Source: Nonomuraea pusilla (GTDB lineage Bacteria; Actinomycetota; Actinomycetes; Streptosporangiales; Streptosporangiaceae). From it: a DNA stretch of 64,000 bases. Below, piece by piece: positions 44,154 through 52,800 of this stretch (position 1 is the stretch's first letter; each line of letters starts with the position of its first letter). The position numbers and the translations under genes were made by a program. The notes under the pieces are model-generated. The model was not told the origin of the DNA and made no database searches. It saw only the letters and a program-made list of their open reading frames with translations. The stretch is from positions 186,001 through 250,000 of the forward strand of contig NZ_FOBF01000012.1 of NCBI RefSeq assembly GCF_900109355.1. The letters are read 5' to 3'.

Positions 44154-46028
44154 TCAGGAGGTCGTCGAAGACGGCGCCAGCCAGGTGTTGCACTGGAAGG
44201 TCTTGTTCTTGTCCCAGCCCTGGCGGAACCACAGGTTGTTGTTCCTCGGCGTGCCGTGGTCGCGCGGATAGCCCGGGTAGTCGCCCACCTGCCCGTAGAA
44301 CCAGAACAGCCGCGCCCGGTCCGACGTGCCCACCGGGTACGACCCCGCCACCGACCGCATCCACATGCCGCCGAAACAGGTGGCCTGCAGCTCCAGCTTC
44401 CGGCTCAGCGCCAGCTTGGCGTTGCTGCTCGACGTCGCCAGCGTGCCGTTCCACCAGGAGTCCATCAGGCCCGTGATGTTCTGGATGTGGTGACCGTACT
44501 CGTGGGCCATCATGCTGATGATGCCGCCGTGCCAGGAGATGATCTCGCCGTAGCCGCGGGCGTTGCCGTTGCCCCGGGCCATCGCCGAGGTGGAGGCGTA
44601 GATCGTGTTGTTGCGCGGGCAGTAGTACGGCACCATGCTGCCCGCCGACGGGTAGTCGCCGCACGCGCCGCGGCCCCGCCGCGAGGCGATCGCGTAGCTC
44701 GGCGGGCTGAACGCGATGCCCTGCTTGCGCAGGATCGGCCCCCACGCGCGGTCCATGCACTTGCCCGTCTTCAGGATCAGCGCCTTGAGCTGGCTGTGGT
44801 TGAAGATGTTCGCGCTGCCGGCCGGGCAGTTCAGCCTGGGCAGGCCGCCCGCGCGGTACATCGTGTTGTTCTTCAGGCTGGTGTTCAGCGTGACCTGGGC
44901 CGGCGGGTCCACCGTGGTGTCCTGCGTCGGCTTCTGGGTGGGGGTGTCCGTCTCCTCCTGGGTCGGCTGCTGCGTCGGCCGCCTCGTCGGCTTGCGGGTC
45001 GGGACCGGCTCCTGGCTGTGGCTGTCGTACGGCGAGTACGTGGGGACGGCGACCGGCGTCGTCGTGTCCTGGCCCGCCGAGCTCTTGAAGACCGCCGCGC
45101 CGATGACGATCAGCACGAAGAGCGCCGCGACGCCGCCGAAGACCGCGCCGAGCACGCCCGCCACCCGCCCGCCCGACCGGCGGCGCGGCGGCTGCGGCCA
45201 CTGCGGCATGGGGGGAGGCGGCGGCGGGGGCGGTGGGGGCGCCTGCCGGTGCTGGCCGCCGTGGGGCTGCGGGTACTGCGCCCCCTGCTGGTACGCCCCG
45301 CCCTGGGGATGCGGCGGCTGCGGGTAGGCCGGCTGCGGCCGGCCCTGGGGGAGGGTGGGGTGAGGCGGATGGGGCCGGCCCTGATGGAGGGAGGGCTGGG
45401 GCGGGTACGGCTGGCCCTGGGGCTGCGGCGGGTACGGCTGTCCCGGCTGGGGAGGGTACGGCGGGTGTCCCTGCGGGGGAGCCTGCGGGCCCGGCTGCGC
45501 GGGGTGGTGGCCGCCCTGCGACGGCAGGCCAGGATGCGGCCCGCCCTGCGAAGGCCCGCCCGGATGGGGGCCGCCCGGCGAGGGCTGGGGCGGGTAGGGC
45601 TGGGGCGGGTAGGGCCCAGGCGAAGGCTGCGGCGGGTACGGCGCGCCCGGGGAGGGCTGGGCGGAGTAGGGGCCGCCTTGGGAGGGCGGAGTGGAGTAGG
45701 GGCCGCCTTGGGAGGGCGGAGTGGAGTAGGGGCCGCCCGGGGAGGGCTGGGCGGAGTAGGGGCCGCCCTGGGAGGGCGGAGCGGAGTAGGGGCCGCCCTG
45801 GGAGGGTTGCTGCGGATGGGGGACGGCGGCCTGGCCGGGGTGGGGCTGGTACCCGCCCTGGAGGCCCTGCGCCGCGTTCGGGTCGCCGTGGGGAGGCTGG
45901 TGCGGCTGCCCGTCCTGAGGGTCGTGCTGCCGGTCGCCGTAGCCGGGCGGCGGCCAGGGTAACGAGGGGGGCCTCTGCGGCTGTCCGGGTCCTTGCGGCG
46001 GCGGAGGATAATGCCCGTTCCCTGTCAC
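44154..46028 (-). CDS. Membrane-anchored neutral zinc metallopeptidase (YpfJ family)
   Basis: 624 residues. About 300 residues of Pro/Gly/Gln/Tyr-rich repeats (SQGGPYSAPP-type units) precede one membrane helix (VAGVLGAVFGGVAALFVLIVIGAAVF), a Thr/Pro linker and a C-terminal YpfJ-like domain with HEYGHHIQNITG (zinc ligands about 509 and 513) and ELQATCFGG (third ligand, probably Glu near 546). Several Cys (CPAG, ACGDYP, YYCPRNN) may pair outside. The catalytic domain is extracytoplasmic. GTG 46028 with GAGGGGG 7 nt upstream. It lies 131 bp upstream of the LCP gene; that gap holds a likely LCP promoter and the palindrome CCATATATGG. Confidence 0.88.
   Translation of the reverse strand: MTGNGHYPPPPQGPGQPQRPPSLPWPPPGYGDRQHDPQDGQPHQPPHGDPNAAQGLQGGYQPHPGQAAVPHPQQPSQGGPYSAPPSQGGPYSAQPSPGGPYSTPPSQGGPYSTPPSQGGPYSAQPSPGAPYPPQPSPGPYPPQPYPPQPSPGGPHPGGPSQGGPHPGLPSQGGHHPAQPGPQAPPQGHPPYPPQPGQPYPPQPQGQPYPPQPSLHQGRPHPPHPTLPQGRPQPAYPQPPHPQGGAYQQGAQYPQPHGGQHRQAPPPPPPPPPPMPQWPQPPRRRSGGRVAGVLGAVFGGVAALFVLIVIGAAVFKSSAGQDTTTPVAVPTYSPYDSHSQEPVPTRKPTRRPTQQPTQEETDTPTQKPTQDTTVDPPAQVTLNTSLKNNTMYRAGGLPRLNCPAGSANIFNHSQLKALILKTGKCMDRAWGPILRKQGIAFSPPSYAIASRRGRGACGDYPSAGSMVPYYCPRNNTIYASTSAMARGNGNARGYGEIISWHGGIISMMAHEYGHHIQNITGLMDSWWNGTLATSSSNAKLALSRKLELQATCFGGMWMRSVAGSYPVGTSDRARLFWFYGQVGDYPGYPRDHGTPRNNNLWFRQGWDKNKTFQCNTWLAPSSTTS
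45600..45830 (-). repeat. Tandem repeats encoding the metallopeptidase's Gly/Pro/Tyr-rich region
   Basis: Imperfect 27-30-bp units (plus-strand phase GGAGTAGGGGCCGCCTTGGG) encode GGPYS-x-PPSQ segments. Two adjacent units near 45675-45740 are almost identical. Confidence 0.75.
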
Positions 46029-46194
46029 CGTGTTGCCCCCTCTACCCCGTTGTCCGCGATGCCATGGTTTGCCAGGCGACTTGACGGACCTTTGCCAAAT
46101 TCGGGGCAAAAGCATACTGACGTATCACCCGTCACGGATGTAGCAGTGCTCGGTCACAGTCCGAAATCATTCGAGGTGATCTCGGTTATGTCCC

Positions 46195-46223
46195 GGACCG
46201 CGCGGGGGCCCGTGTCCTAGCTT
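46195..46223 (+). promoter_or_regulatory. Putative leaderless promoter of the LysR gene
   Basis: TAGCTT (46218-46223) lies 7 nt before ATG 46231 and no ribosome-binding site precedes the ATG. GGACCG (46195-46200), 17 bp upstream, is a weak -35 candidate. The -10 geometry fits a leaderless transcript. Confidence 0.4.
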
Positions 46224-46230
46224 CTTTGGC

Positions 46231-47100
46231 ATGAATCTCCAGCAGCTCCGCTACGTGGTCGCGACTGCGGAGCACCGCACCATGACCGACGCGGCCAGGT
46301 CGCTCTACATCGCGCAGCCCGCGCTGTCCCGCGCGATCCGCGATCTCGAACGCGAGCTCGGCATGACGCTGTTCGCCCGATCCGGCCGCGGCGTGGTCGT
46401 CACCGCGCAGGGCCGCCGGGTGGTCAAACTGGCGCGGGAGGCACTCGAGGCCGTCCACGAGATCGAGGGCCTCGCCACCCACGGCGCCGCCGCGGAGGCC
46501 GAACTGCGCATCGCCTCCACGCCCACCCTGGAACCCGGCCTCGCCGCGCGGCTGCTGCCCGCGTACACGGCCGAGCATCCCGGGGTGCGCGTGCACATCG
46601 TCCGCTGCGACGGCCGCGACGGCGTCGTCAGCGCCATCAGGGACCAGCGGGCCGATCTCGGGCTCACCGACCTGCCCGTCCCCCCTGACCTCGTCACCCA
46701 TCCGCTCGAACGCCAGGAGATCGTCCTGATCTCCCCGCCCGGGCTCGACCTGCCCAGCCCCGTGCCCATGGCGCGGCTGCACGGCATGCGCCTGGCGCTG
46801 CCCCCGAGGGGCACCGCGCGGCGCAGGGAGCTCGACGCGATGTTGGGCAAGTACGGCGTCACGCCGGCGGTCGCGCTCGAGACCGACGAGCGCCACGGCT
46901 GGCTCCAGGCCGCACGCTCCGGGCAGGCGTCGCTGCTGTGGTACCGCGGCATGGCCGAGCAGGCCGTACGCGCGGGCCTCGTCGTCCGGTCGCTGGACCC
47001 CGCGGTGCGTCGCGTCATCGCCGTCGTCCACGCCCGCCGCCGGCTCACCGGCATCGCCCAGGACTTCCTGAGCGCCATCGAGAGGGGGAGGGCCGCCTGA
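46231..47100 (+). CDS. LysR family transcriptional regulator
   Basis: 289 residues. N-terminal HTH: MNLQQLRYVVATAEHRTMTD, AARSLYIAQPALSRAIRDLE and ELGMTLFARSGRGV. The effector domain starts near 90 (ELRIASTPTLEPGLAARLLPAY, GLTDLPVPPDLVTHPLERQEIV). Its usual partner would be divergent, but the upstream neighbour is the metallopeptidase gene, 200 bp away. The target is therefore unclear. Confidence 0.92.
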   Translation: MNLQQLRYVVATAEHRTMTDAARSLYIAQPALSRAIRDLERELGMTLFARSGRGVVVTAQGRRVVKLAREALEAVHEIEGLATHGAAAEAELRIASTPTLEPGLAARLLPAYTAEHPGVRVHIVRCDGRDGVVSAIRDQRADLGLTDLPVPPDLVTHPLERQEIVLISPPGLDLPSPVPMARLHGMRLALPPRGTARRRELDAMLGKYGVTPAVALETDERHGWLQAARSGQASLLWYRGMAEQAVRAGLVVRSLDPAVRRVIAVVHARRRLTGIAQDFLSAIERGRAA

Positions 47101-47137
47101 CCTGACCGACGTACGGAACGCTCCACACCCGAGCCCC

Positions 47138-47264
47138 GCCCGGGACACCCCGGGCCCGCCTCCTCGAAGAACGCACCCGAGGTCCGCGACCCCAGCGGAC
47201 GCCCGGCAGGACCCCGTGATCCCCCCACAGGCGACCGGCACGGCCCCCCGCCCAATCGGGCGGG
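47138..47264. terminator. Two hairpins between convergent LysR and histidine-kinase genes
   Basis: GCCCGGG-ACAC-CCCGGGC (47138-47155) and CCCGCCC-AATC-GGGCGGG (47247-47264), each a perfect 7-bp stem with a tetraloop, stand near the two converging 3' ends. They may act as separate terminators for each gene. The rest of the 181-bp gap shows no gene. Confidence 0.6.
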
Positions 47265-47281
47265 CAGCACGGCCCGCCGCC

Positions 47282-48628
47282 TCAGCGGGCGACCGGCAGG
47301 CGCACCACCGCGCGCAGGCCGGGCACGGCGTCCTCCAGACACACCGTCCCCCCGTGCGCGCGCACGGTCTCGCGCACGATGGCCAGGCCGAGGCCGGCCC
47401 CGCCCTCATCCCTGCTGCGGCCCGAGTCGAGCCTGGTGAACCGGTTGAACACCCGCTCGCGGTCCTGCTCCGGGATGCCGGGGCCGTCGTCCGTCACCGT
47501 GAGGACGCCGTCGGCGGTCAACGCCACCTCCACCTTCGACGACGTGTGACGCGCCGCGTTGTCCATCAGGTTCGTCAGGACCCGGCTGAGGTCCAGCGCG
47601 TCGCCCCGCACCACCACCGGCTCGCACGCGGTGAGCCGCGCCTCGGCGTACCTGTCGGTCACCTGGCGCACCACCTCGTCGAGCTGCACCGGCTCGCGCC
47701 TGGCCGGGACCCCTCCGCGCTCGTCCAGCCTGGCGAGCGCGAGCAGGTCCTCGGCCAGGCGCGACAGCCGCATGGTGTCCTCCAGGACGCCCTCCGCGGT
47801 CTCGCTCCAGTCCTGGCCCTCGGGATGGCCGAGGGCCACCTCCAGTTGCAGGCGGATGCTGGCCAGCGGGCTGCGCAGCTCGTGCGCGGCGTCGGAGACG
47901 AGCGCCCGCTGGCGCTGCTCGGCCTCCTCCAGCCTGGCCAGCATGCCGTTCAGCGTGGTGGCCAGCGCGTGCACCTCGTCGTGCGACTGCGGCACCGGCA
48001 GGCGGCGCGACCTGGCCGTGTGCGTGATCTCCGCCGCGCCCGTGCGCAGCGCGGTGATCGGCCGCAGCGTACGCCCGATCATGATCCAGCTCGCCACCGC
48101 GAGCAGCACGATGAGCACCGGCGTCCCGGTGAACAGCACCCGCCCGGCGACGGCCAGGCTCGTCTGGATCTCGCCGACCGGGCGGGCCGCCACCACCGTC
48201 TGGCCGCGGTCGGCCCGCAGCACCATCACCCGCAGCGGCCCGGGGATCGCGTACGGCCGCCCGTCGAGGAACGTCGCCCGGCCCTGCGCGAGCACCCGCT
48301 CCCTCGCCCGGGCGTCCAGCAGCGGCACCAGGCGGTCCGTGCCGTACGTGACGTGCGTGATGCGGCCGGAGGCGTCGATCACCTGCACGATCGTGCCGTC
48401 GTGGGTGCTGATCGGGCTGGTCAGCGTCCCGGCGTCGGCCTGCACGCGCACCGTCTGAGCCTGTTGCCTCGTGGTGTCGTCCACCGTGTCGATCAGGGCC
48501 CGGTCGAGGACGTTGAGCAGCACCGACGCCGACAGCGCGAGCGCCAGCGCGAGCACCGCCGCCGCGGCCACCGTCAGGCGGAAACGCAGCCCCTGCCGCC
48601 GCCACCACCCGAGTGGTGACTCAGCCAC
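47282..48628 (-). CDS. Two-component sensor histidine kinase
   Basis: 448 residues. TM1 (LTVAAAAVLALALALSASVLL, 18-38), an extracellular sensor of about 120 residues, TM2 (TGTPVLIVLLAVASWIMIG, 167-185), HAMP, HisKA with phospho-acceptor His249 in VSDAAHELRSPLASIR, and HATPase (NLMDNAARHT, VTDDGPGIPEQDRERVFNRF, GGAGLGLAIVRETV). GTG 48628 overlaps the response-regulator gene by 8 nt. Layout and size resemble the MprB/CseC-type envelope-stress kinases. The kinase has no obvious ligand-binding domain. Confidence 0.94.
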   Translation of the reverse strand: MAESPLGWWRRQGLRFRLTVAAAAVLALALALSASVLLNVLDRALIDTVDDTTRQQAQTVRVQADAGTLTSPISTHDGTIVQVIDASGRITHVTYGTDRLVPLLDARARERVLAQGRATFLDGRPYAIPGPLRVMVLRADRGQTVVAARPVGEIQTSLAVAGRVLFTGTPVLIVLLAVASWIMIGRTLRPITALRTGAAEITHTARSRRLPVPQSHDEVHALATTLNGMLARLEEAEQRQRALVSDAAHELRSPLASIRLQLEVALGHPEGQDWSETAEGVLEDTMRLSRLAEDLLALARLDERGGVPARREPVQLDEVVRQVTDRYAEARLTACEPVVVRGDALDLSRVLTNLMDNAARHTSSKVEVALTADGVLTVTDDGPGIPEQDRERVFNRFTRLDSGRSRDEGGAGLGLAIVRETVRAHGGTVCLEDAVPGLRAVVRLPVAR

Positions 48629-49295
48629 CGTCGCCCGCCAGCCGGTAGCCGGCGCCGCGCACGGTCTGCAGCGCGTTCCTCCCGAACGGCCCGTCGATCT
48701 TGCGGCGTAGGTAGCCGACGTACACCTCGACCACGTTCGGGTCGGTGTCGAAGGTGTCCCAGACGTGCTCCAGGATCTCCGACTTCGACACCACCTCGTC
48801 CCGCCGCCGCATCAGGAACTCCAGCAGCGCGAACTCCCTCGGCGTCAGCTCGACCTGCCGCCCGGCCCGCTCGACCCTGCGCCGCGCCGGGTCCAGCGAC
48901 AGGTCGCCGGCCACCAGCACCGGCGGCCGCCGCCCGGCGTCGCGCCGCAGCAGCGCCCGCAACCTGGCCACCAGCACCACGTAGGAGAACGGCTTGGTCA
49001 GGTAGTCGTCGGCGCCCAGGTCGAGCCCGTCGGCCATGTCGTACTCGCCGTCCTTGGCCGACAGCATGAGGATCGGCACCCAGTTCTCCTCGGCGCGCAA
49101 CTGCTTGCAGACGTTGTAGCCCGACAGCCTCGGCAGCATGATGTCGAGCACCACGACGTCGTAGTCGCCCTGCCTGGCGGCGTGCAGGCCCTGCTCGCCG
49201 TCGTGGGCGAGGTCCACGGCGAACCCCTCGGCCTGCAGCCCCCGCTGGAGCGCGGCCGCCATGCGCCGCTCGTCCTCGACGACAAGCACTCTCAT
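48621..49295 (-). CDS. OmpR/PhoB family response regulator
   Basis: 224 residues. Receiver domain with acidic pocket VVEDE and phospho-acceptor Asp51 (VVVLDIMLPRLSGY), Lys in DYLTKPFSY. The winged-helix effector domain is VELTPREFALLEFLMRRRD and VVEVYVGYLRRKID. The true start is ATG 49295 (MRVLVVEDE); the frame is open further upstream but lacks a start site there. CTGAGA/TCTCAG boxes 24-60 nt upstream of the start suggest autoregulation. Confidence 0.95.
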   Translation of the reverse strand: MRVLVVEDERRMAAALQRGLQAEGFAVDLAHDGEQGLHAARQGDYDVVVLDIMLPRLSGYNVCKQLRAEENWVPILMLSAKDGEYDMADGLDLGADDYLTKPFSYVVLVARLRALLRRDAGRRPPVLVAGDLSLDPARRRVERAGRQVELTPREFALLEFLMRRRDEVVSKSEILEHVWDTFDTDPNVVEVYVGYLRRKIDGPFGRNALQTVRGAGYRLAGDGG

Positions 49296-49318
49296 GTGGC
49301 GATTCTCCCTTCCCCGGG

Positions 49319-49363
49319 CTGAGACGACGCTGAGAAGCCTGAGAGCCGTCTCAGCCGTCTCGG
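49319..49363. promoter_or_regulatory. CTGAGA/TCTCAG box cluster upstream of the response regulator
   Basis: CTGAGA occurs at 49319, 49330 and 49339, TCTCAG at 49349 and the variant TCTCGG at 49358. The pair 49339-49354 forms the dyad CTGAGA-N4-TCTCAG. Likely binding region of the adjacent OmpR-type regulator, allowing autoregulation. Confidence 0.65.
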
Positions 49364-49448
49364 CCTTCCGCCGGGCCCGCCCCAGCATGCCGGACCGGCC
49401 CTCGACGTGCGAGACCAGCCCTCCCCGCCCGCGCTCGCGCCCGTCTCG

Positions 49449-49474
49449 CTGAGAGAGGTCTCAGACAGTCTCAG
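49449..49474. promoter_or_regulatory. CTGAGA/TCTCAG boxes upstream of the LolA-like operon
   Basis: CTGAGA (49449) and TCTCAG (49459, 49469) start at exact 10-bp intervals; 49449-49464 is CTGAGA-N4-TCTCAG, the same dyad as in front of the response regulator. It stands about 60 nt before the LolA-like gene and supports co-regulation. Confidence 0.65.
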
Positions 49475-49532
49475 GTCCGCCTAAGGAAGCATCACGCAGG
49501 CTCGGGACATCGACATACCGTTAAGGAGTGAG

Positions 49533-50702
49533 ATGCGTAGAGGCACGTTCGTGAGGTGGGGAGTGCCGATCGCGGCGGCGGCCGTGATCGGGGGCGCGAT
49601 CGGGGCCGGCCCCGTGATCGCCGCCGTGAGCGGCGACCCCGTCCTGCCGGAGCGTTCGGCCCAGCAGTTGCTGGCCGACGCCGTCGCCGCCAGCGGCAAG
49701 TCAGGCGGGATCTCCCCCATGTCGGGCACCGTGCAGCAGACCGCGTCGCTGGGGCTGCCCGCGCTGCCCCAGGCCGCCGGGGGCTCCCCGATGAGCCTGC
49801 TGTCCGGTTCGCACGAGGTGAAGGTCTGGTACGGGGGCGCCGACAAGGTCCGCGTCGCCATGCCGACCCAGCTCAGCGAGACCAACCTGATCGTGAACGG
49901 CGACCAGGCGTGGTACTGGGACAGCTCCGCCAACACCGCCACCAAGATCACGGTGAAGGCGGGCGAGGGCTGGCGGAAGGCCCCGGCCACGCCCCGGCCC
50001 ACCGACCTGACGCCGCAGCAGATCGCCGCGCACCTGCTGGCCTCGGCCGACAAGGACACCGCGGTCCGCGTCATCAACACCGCCGAGGTGGCGGGCAGGC
50101 CCGTCTACCAGCTCGTCCTCGCCCCGAAGGCGGAGGGCTCGCTGGTGCAGGAGATCCGCCTCGCGCTCGACGGCGAGACGTACGTCCCGCTGCAGGTCGA
50201 GGTGTACGCCAAGGGCTCGGCCGAGCCGGCGTACCAGATCGGCTTCACCCAGGTCACGTTCACGCCGCCCGCGCCGGAGAACTTCACCTTCACCCCGCCC
50301 GCGGGGGCGAAGGTCGAGGAGAAGACGTTCGGCGACACGGGGCTCGGCGCGCAGGCCGAGGAGCGGGCCGAGCACGCCAGGGAGGTCGCCGGTCAGGCGA
50401 AGGTCGTCGGTTCGGGCTGGACGTCGGTGGCGGTGCTGCCGCTGTCCGCCGCGGACCTCGCCAAGACCGGCACGGAGACCGGCACCGGGACCGGCGCCGC
50501 GAACGGCGACGGGAACGGCGACAAGAACGCGGGCGCCGTGCTGGACACGGTGCTGAAGTCCGCCAAGCCGGTCAGCGGCCCGTGGGGAACGGGCAGGGTC
50601 GTCACGACCAAGCTCGTCACCGCCCTGCTGACCGACGACGGCCGCCTGCTGGTCGGCGCGGTCACCCCGGAGGAGATCGTCAAGGCGGCGGGCGTCAAGT
50701 GA
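49533..50702 (+). CDS. LolA-fold secreted lipoprotein-carrier-like protein (DUF2092 type)
   Basis: 389 residues. N-terminal signal or anchor (FVRWGVPIAAAAVIGGAIGAGPVIAAV, no lipobox Cys). A LolA-like half-barrel follows: SGSHEVKVWYGGADKVRVAM, NLIVNGDQAWYWDSSANTATKI, RPVYQLVLAPKAEGSLVQEIRLALDG. In actinobacteria such proteins resemble MucB/RseB or LolA-fold lipid-binding sensors. It heads an operon with an ABC ATPase and permease, coupled by a GTGA overlap. AAGGAG precedes ATG 49533. Its boxes are shared with the adjacent two-component system. Confidence 0.85.
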   Translation: MRRGTFVRWGVPIAAAAVIGGAIGAGPVIAAVSGDPVLPERSAQQLLADAVAASGKSGGISPMSGTVQQTASLGLPALPQAAGGSPMSLLSGSHEVKVWYGGADKVRVAMPTQLSETNLIVNGDQAWYWDSSANTATKITVKAGEGWRKAPATPRPTDLTPQQIAAHLLASADKDTAVRVINTAEVAGRPVYQLVLAPKAEGSLVQEIRLALDGETYVPLQVEVYAKGSAEPAYQIGFTQVTFTPPAPENFTFTPPAGAKVEEKTFGDTGLGAQAEERAEHAREVAGQAKVVGSGWTSVAVLPLSAADLAKTGTETGTGTGAANGDGNGDKNAGAVLDTVLKSAKPVSGPWGTGRVVTTKLVTALLTDDGRLLVGAVTPEEIVKAAGVK

Positions 50703-51739
50703 CGACCGCGACGCGGGAAGCGGGGGCGCCCTTCGGGGCGGCCCCGCCGTCGTCCGGGCACGCCGCCACGGACGCCGCCACGGACGCCGCCACGGACGCT
50801 GCCATCGTCACCCGGGGGCTGACGAAGCGCTTCCGCGGCGGTCAGGTGGCCGTCGACGCGCTCGACCTCACCGTGCCCCGCGGCTCGGTCTACGGCTTCC
50901 TCGGGCCGAACGGCTCGGGCAAGACCACCACGATCCGGATGCTCCTCGGCCTCGTCACGCCCACCGAGGGCGAGCATGCCATGCTCGGGCTGCCCCTGGC
51001 CAGGGCCCTGCCCAAGGTGGGGGCGCTGGTGGAGGGGCCGGCCTTCCACCCCTACCTGTCGGGAACGGCCAACCTGATGCGCCTCGACGCCGCCGACCCG
51101 ACCGCGCCCAGGTCCACCGCGGGGCGGCGCGTGGCGGAGGCGCTGGAGCGGGTGGGCCTGTCGGCCGCCGCGGGCAAGCGCTACCGGGCGTACTCGCTCG
51201 GCATGCGCCAGCGTCTGGCCATCGCCGCCGCCCTGCTCGGGCCGCGCGAGCTGCTCATCCTGGACGAGCCCACCAACGGGCTCGACCCGCAGGGCACCAG
51301 GGAGGTGCGGACGCTGGTCAGGGAGATCGCGGCCGACGGCACCACGGTGTTCGTCTCCTCGCACCTGCTGGCCGAGATCGAGCAGATGTGCACGCACGCC
51401 GCGATCATGCGGGCGGGGCGGCTCGTCGCCGACGGCACGATCGTCTCGCTGCGCGGCGGCCTGGTCTCCAGGATCAGGGTGGAGACCTCCGACCCGGCCG
51501 CGGCGGCCCGGGCGCTGGACGCGCTCGGCCTGGCCGACGTGCGCCTGACGGACGGCGCCGCCCTGGCCCCCGGACTGGCCGGCGAGGTGACGGCGGAGCT
51601 GGGCGGGCACGCGCCCGAGCGGATCAACGCCGCGCTGGTGGGCGACGGCGTGCCGGTGCGGGGGCTCGCCGTGGTGCGGCCCAGCCTGGAGGACGTGTTC
51701 GTGGGACTGACGGGAGAGGGTTTCGATGTCGACGGCTGA
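50699..51739 (+). CDS. ABC transporter ATPase (BcrA/CcmA-like exporter type)
   Basis: 346 residues. An Ala/Thr/Asp repeat leader (ATDAATDAATDAA) precedes the ABC domain: GPNGSGKTT, YSLGMRQRLAIAAALLG signature, LLILDEPTNGLDPQGT, SSHLLAEIEQ. The C-terminal extension (RIRVETSDPAAAARALDALGL, LEDVFVGLTGE) is typical of BcrA-like lantibiotic/bacitracin-export ATPases. GTG 50699 overlaps the LolA-like stop. Partner of the following permease. Confidence 0.92.
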   Translation: MTTATREAGAPFGAAPPSSGHAATDAATDAATDAAIVTRGLTKRFRGGQVAVDALDLTVPRGSVYGFLGPNGSGKTTTIRMLLGLVTPTEGEHAMLGLPLARALPKVGALVEGPAFHPYLSGTANLMRLDAADPTAPRSTAGRRVAEALERVGLSAAAGKRYRAYSLGMRQRLAIAAALLGPRELLILDEPTNGLDPQGTREVRTLVREIAADGTTVFVSSHLLAEIEQMCTHAAIMRAGRLVADGTIVSLRGGLVSRIRVETSDPAAAARALDALGLADVRLTDGAALAPGLAGEVTAELGGHAPERINAALVGDGVPVRGLAVVRPSLEDVFVGLTGEGFDVDG

Positions 51740-52751
51740 CACCCGGCACCACGACAGGACGGCCACCGGCCCCCAGGACGGTCCCGAGACGGCGGGGGAG
51801 CGGCGGACGCCCGGCCTGGTGCCGGTGACCGAGACGCTGCGCAGCGTCGAGCGCCGGCCGCCCGTCCCCGGCGAGGCGGGGCCGGGGGAGGCCGCGGGCC
51901 GGCGGGCAGGGGCGGGGGCGGGCCGGCGGCCGGGGGCGGGGGCGGCGTTCCTGCGGCTGCTCGGCTCCGAGCTGGGCCTGACCTTCCGCCGCCCGCGCAA
52001 CCAGGCGATGCTCGGCGTGCTCGCCGTCGTCCCCGTGGTGGTGGGCGTCGCGCTGCGGCTCTTCGCCGGCGACGACGGCATGGGCGGCGTCATCGCGGCC
52101 GTCGCCGGCAACGGCCTCATGCTGACCTTCGCGTCGCTGTCGTTCCTGACCGTGCTGCTCATGCCGGTCACGGTCAGCGTGGTCGCGGGCGACGCGCTCG
52201 CCGGCGAGGCGGCGGCCGGGACGCTGCGCTACCTGCTGGCCGCGCCCGCCGGGCGCACCCGGCTGCTCATGGTCAAGTACCTGAACGCCGTGCTGTTCTC
52301 GTTCGCCGTGACGGCCGTCGTGGCGGCGTCGGCGCTGCTCACCGGGCTCGTGCTGTTCCCGACCGGACCCGTGACGCTGCTGTCGGGCACGACGGTCTCC
52401 GTGGCCGAGGGGCTGCTGCGTGTCCTCCTCACCGTCGGGTACGTCGGGGCGGGGATGGCGGCGCTGGCCGCCGTGGCCCTCGCCATGTCGGCGTTCACCG
52501 AGGTGTCGATCGGCGCGATCGCCGGCACGGTGGTGTTCGTCGTCGTCAGCCAGGTGCTGCGGGCGGTGCCGCAGCTCGACGGGCTCGCGCCGTACCTGCT
52601 GCCGACCTGGTGGATGCGGTTCGACGGGGTGCTGCGCGACCCGGTCGCCACGGGCGACATGGCGCAGGGCCTGCTCGTGTTCGGCGCGTACGTCCTGCTG
52701 TTCGGCTCGATCGCCTGGGCCCGCTTCACCGGCAAGGACATCACCTCGTGA
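51726..52751 (+). CDS. ABC-2 type permease
   Basis: 341 residues. A Pro/Gly/Arg-rich cytoplasmic leader (1-75) is followed by six membrane helices (AMLGVLAVVPVVVGVALRLF, FASLSFLTVLLMPVTVSVVAG, LFSFAVTAVVAASALLTGLVLF and others). The GEAAAGTLRYLLAAPAGRTRLL loop is typical of ABC-2 exporters of the NatB/BcrB type. It overlaps the ATPase gene by 14 nt. The operon ends at a strong hairpin. Substrate unknown; an envelope-stress or peptide-resistance role is inferred from the two-component system. Confidence 0.9.
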   Translation: MSTADTRHHDRTATGPQDGPETAGERRTPGLVPVTETLRSVERRPPVPGEAGPGEAAGRRAGAGAGRRPGAGAAFLRLLGSELGLTFRRPRNQAMLGVLAVVPVVVGVALRLFAGDDGMGGVIAAVAGNGLMLTFASLSFLTVLLMPVTVSVVAGDALAGEAAAGTLRYLLAAPAGRTRLLMVKYLNAVLFSFAVTAVVAASALLTGLVLFPTGPVTLLSGTTVSVAEGLLRVLLTVGYVGAGMAALAAVALAMSAFTEVSIGAIAGTVVFVVVSQVLRAVPQLDGLAPYLLPTWWMRFDGVLRDPVATGDMAQGLLVFGAYVLLFGSIAWARFTGKDITS

Positions 52752-52764
52752 CGCCCTGCCAGGA

Positions 52765-52792
52765 CCGGCGCCCGCGCGGGAGCGGGCGCCGG
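52765..52792. terminator. Strong bidirectional hairpin between the ABC permease and YcnI genes
   Basis: CCGGCGCCCGC and GCGGGCGCCGG form a perfect 11-bp stem with a 6-nt loop, between two convergent stop codons 49 bp apart. No U-tract. Confidence 0.75.
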
Positions 52793-52800
52793 GGGCCGGG

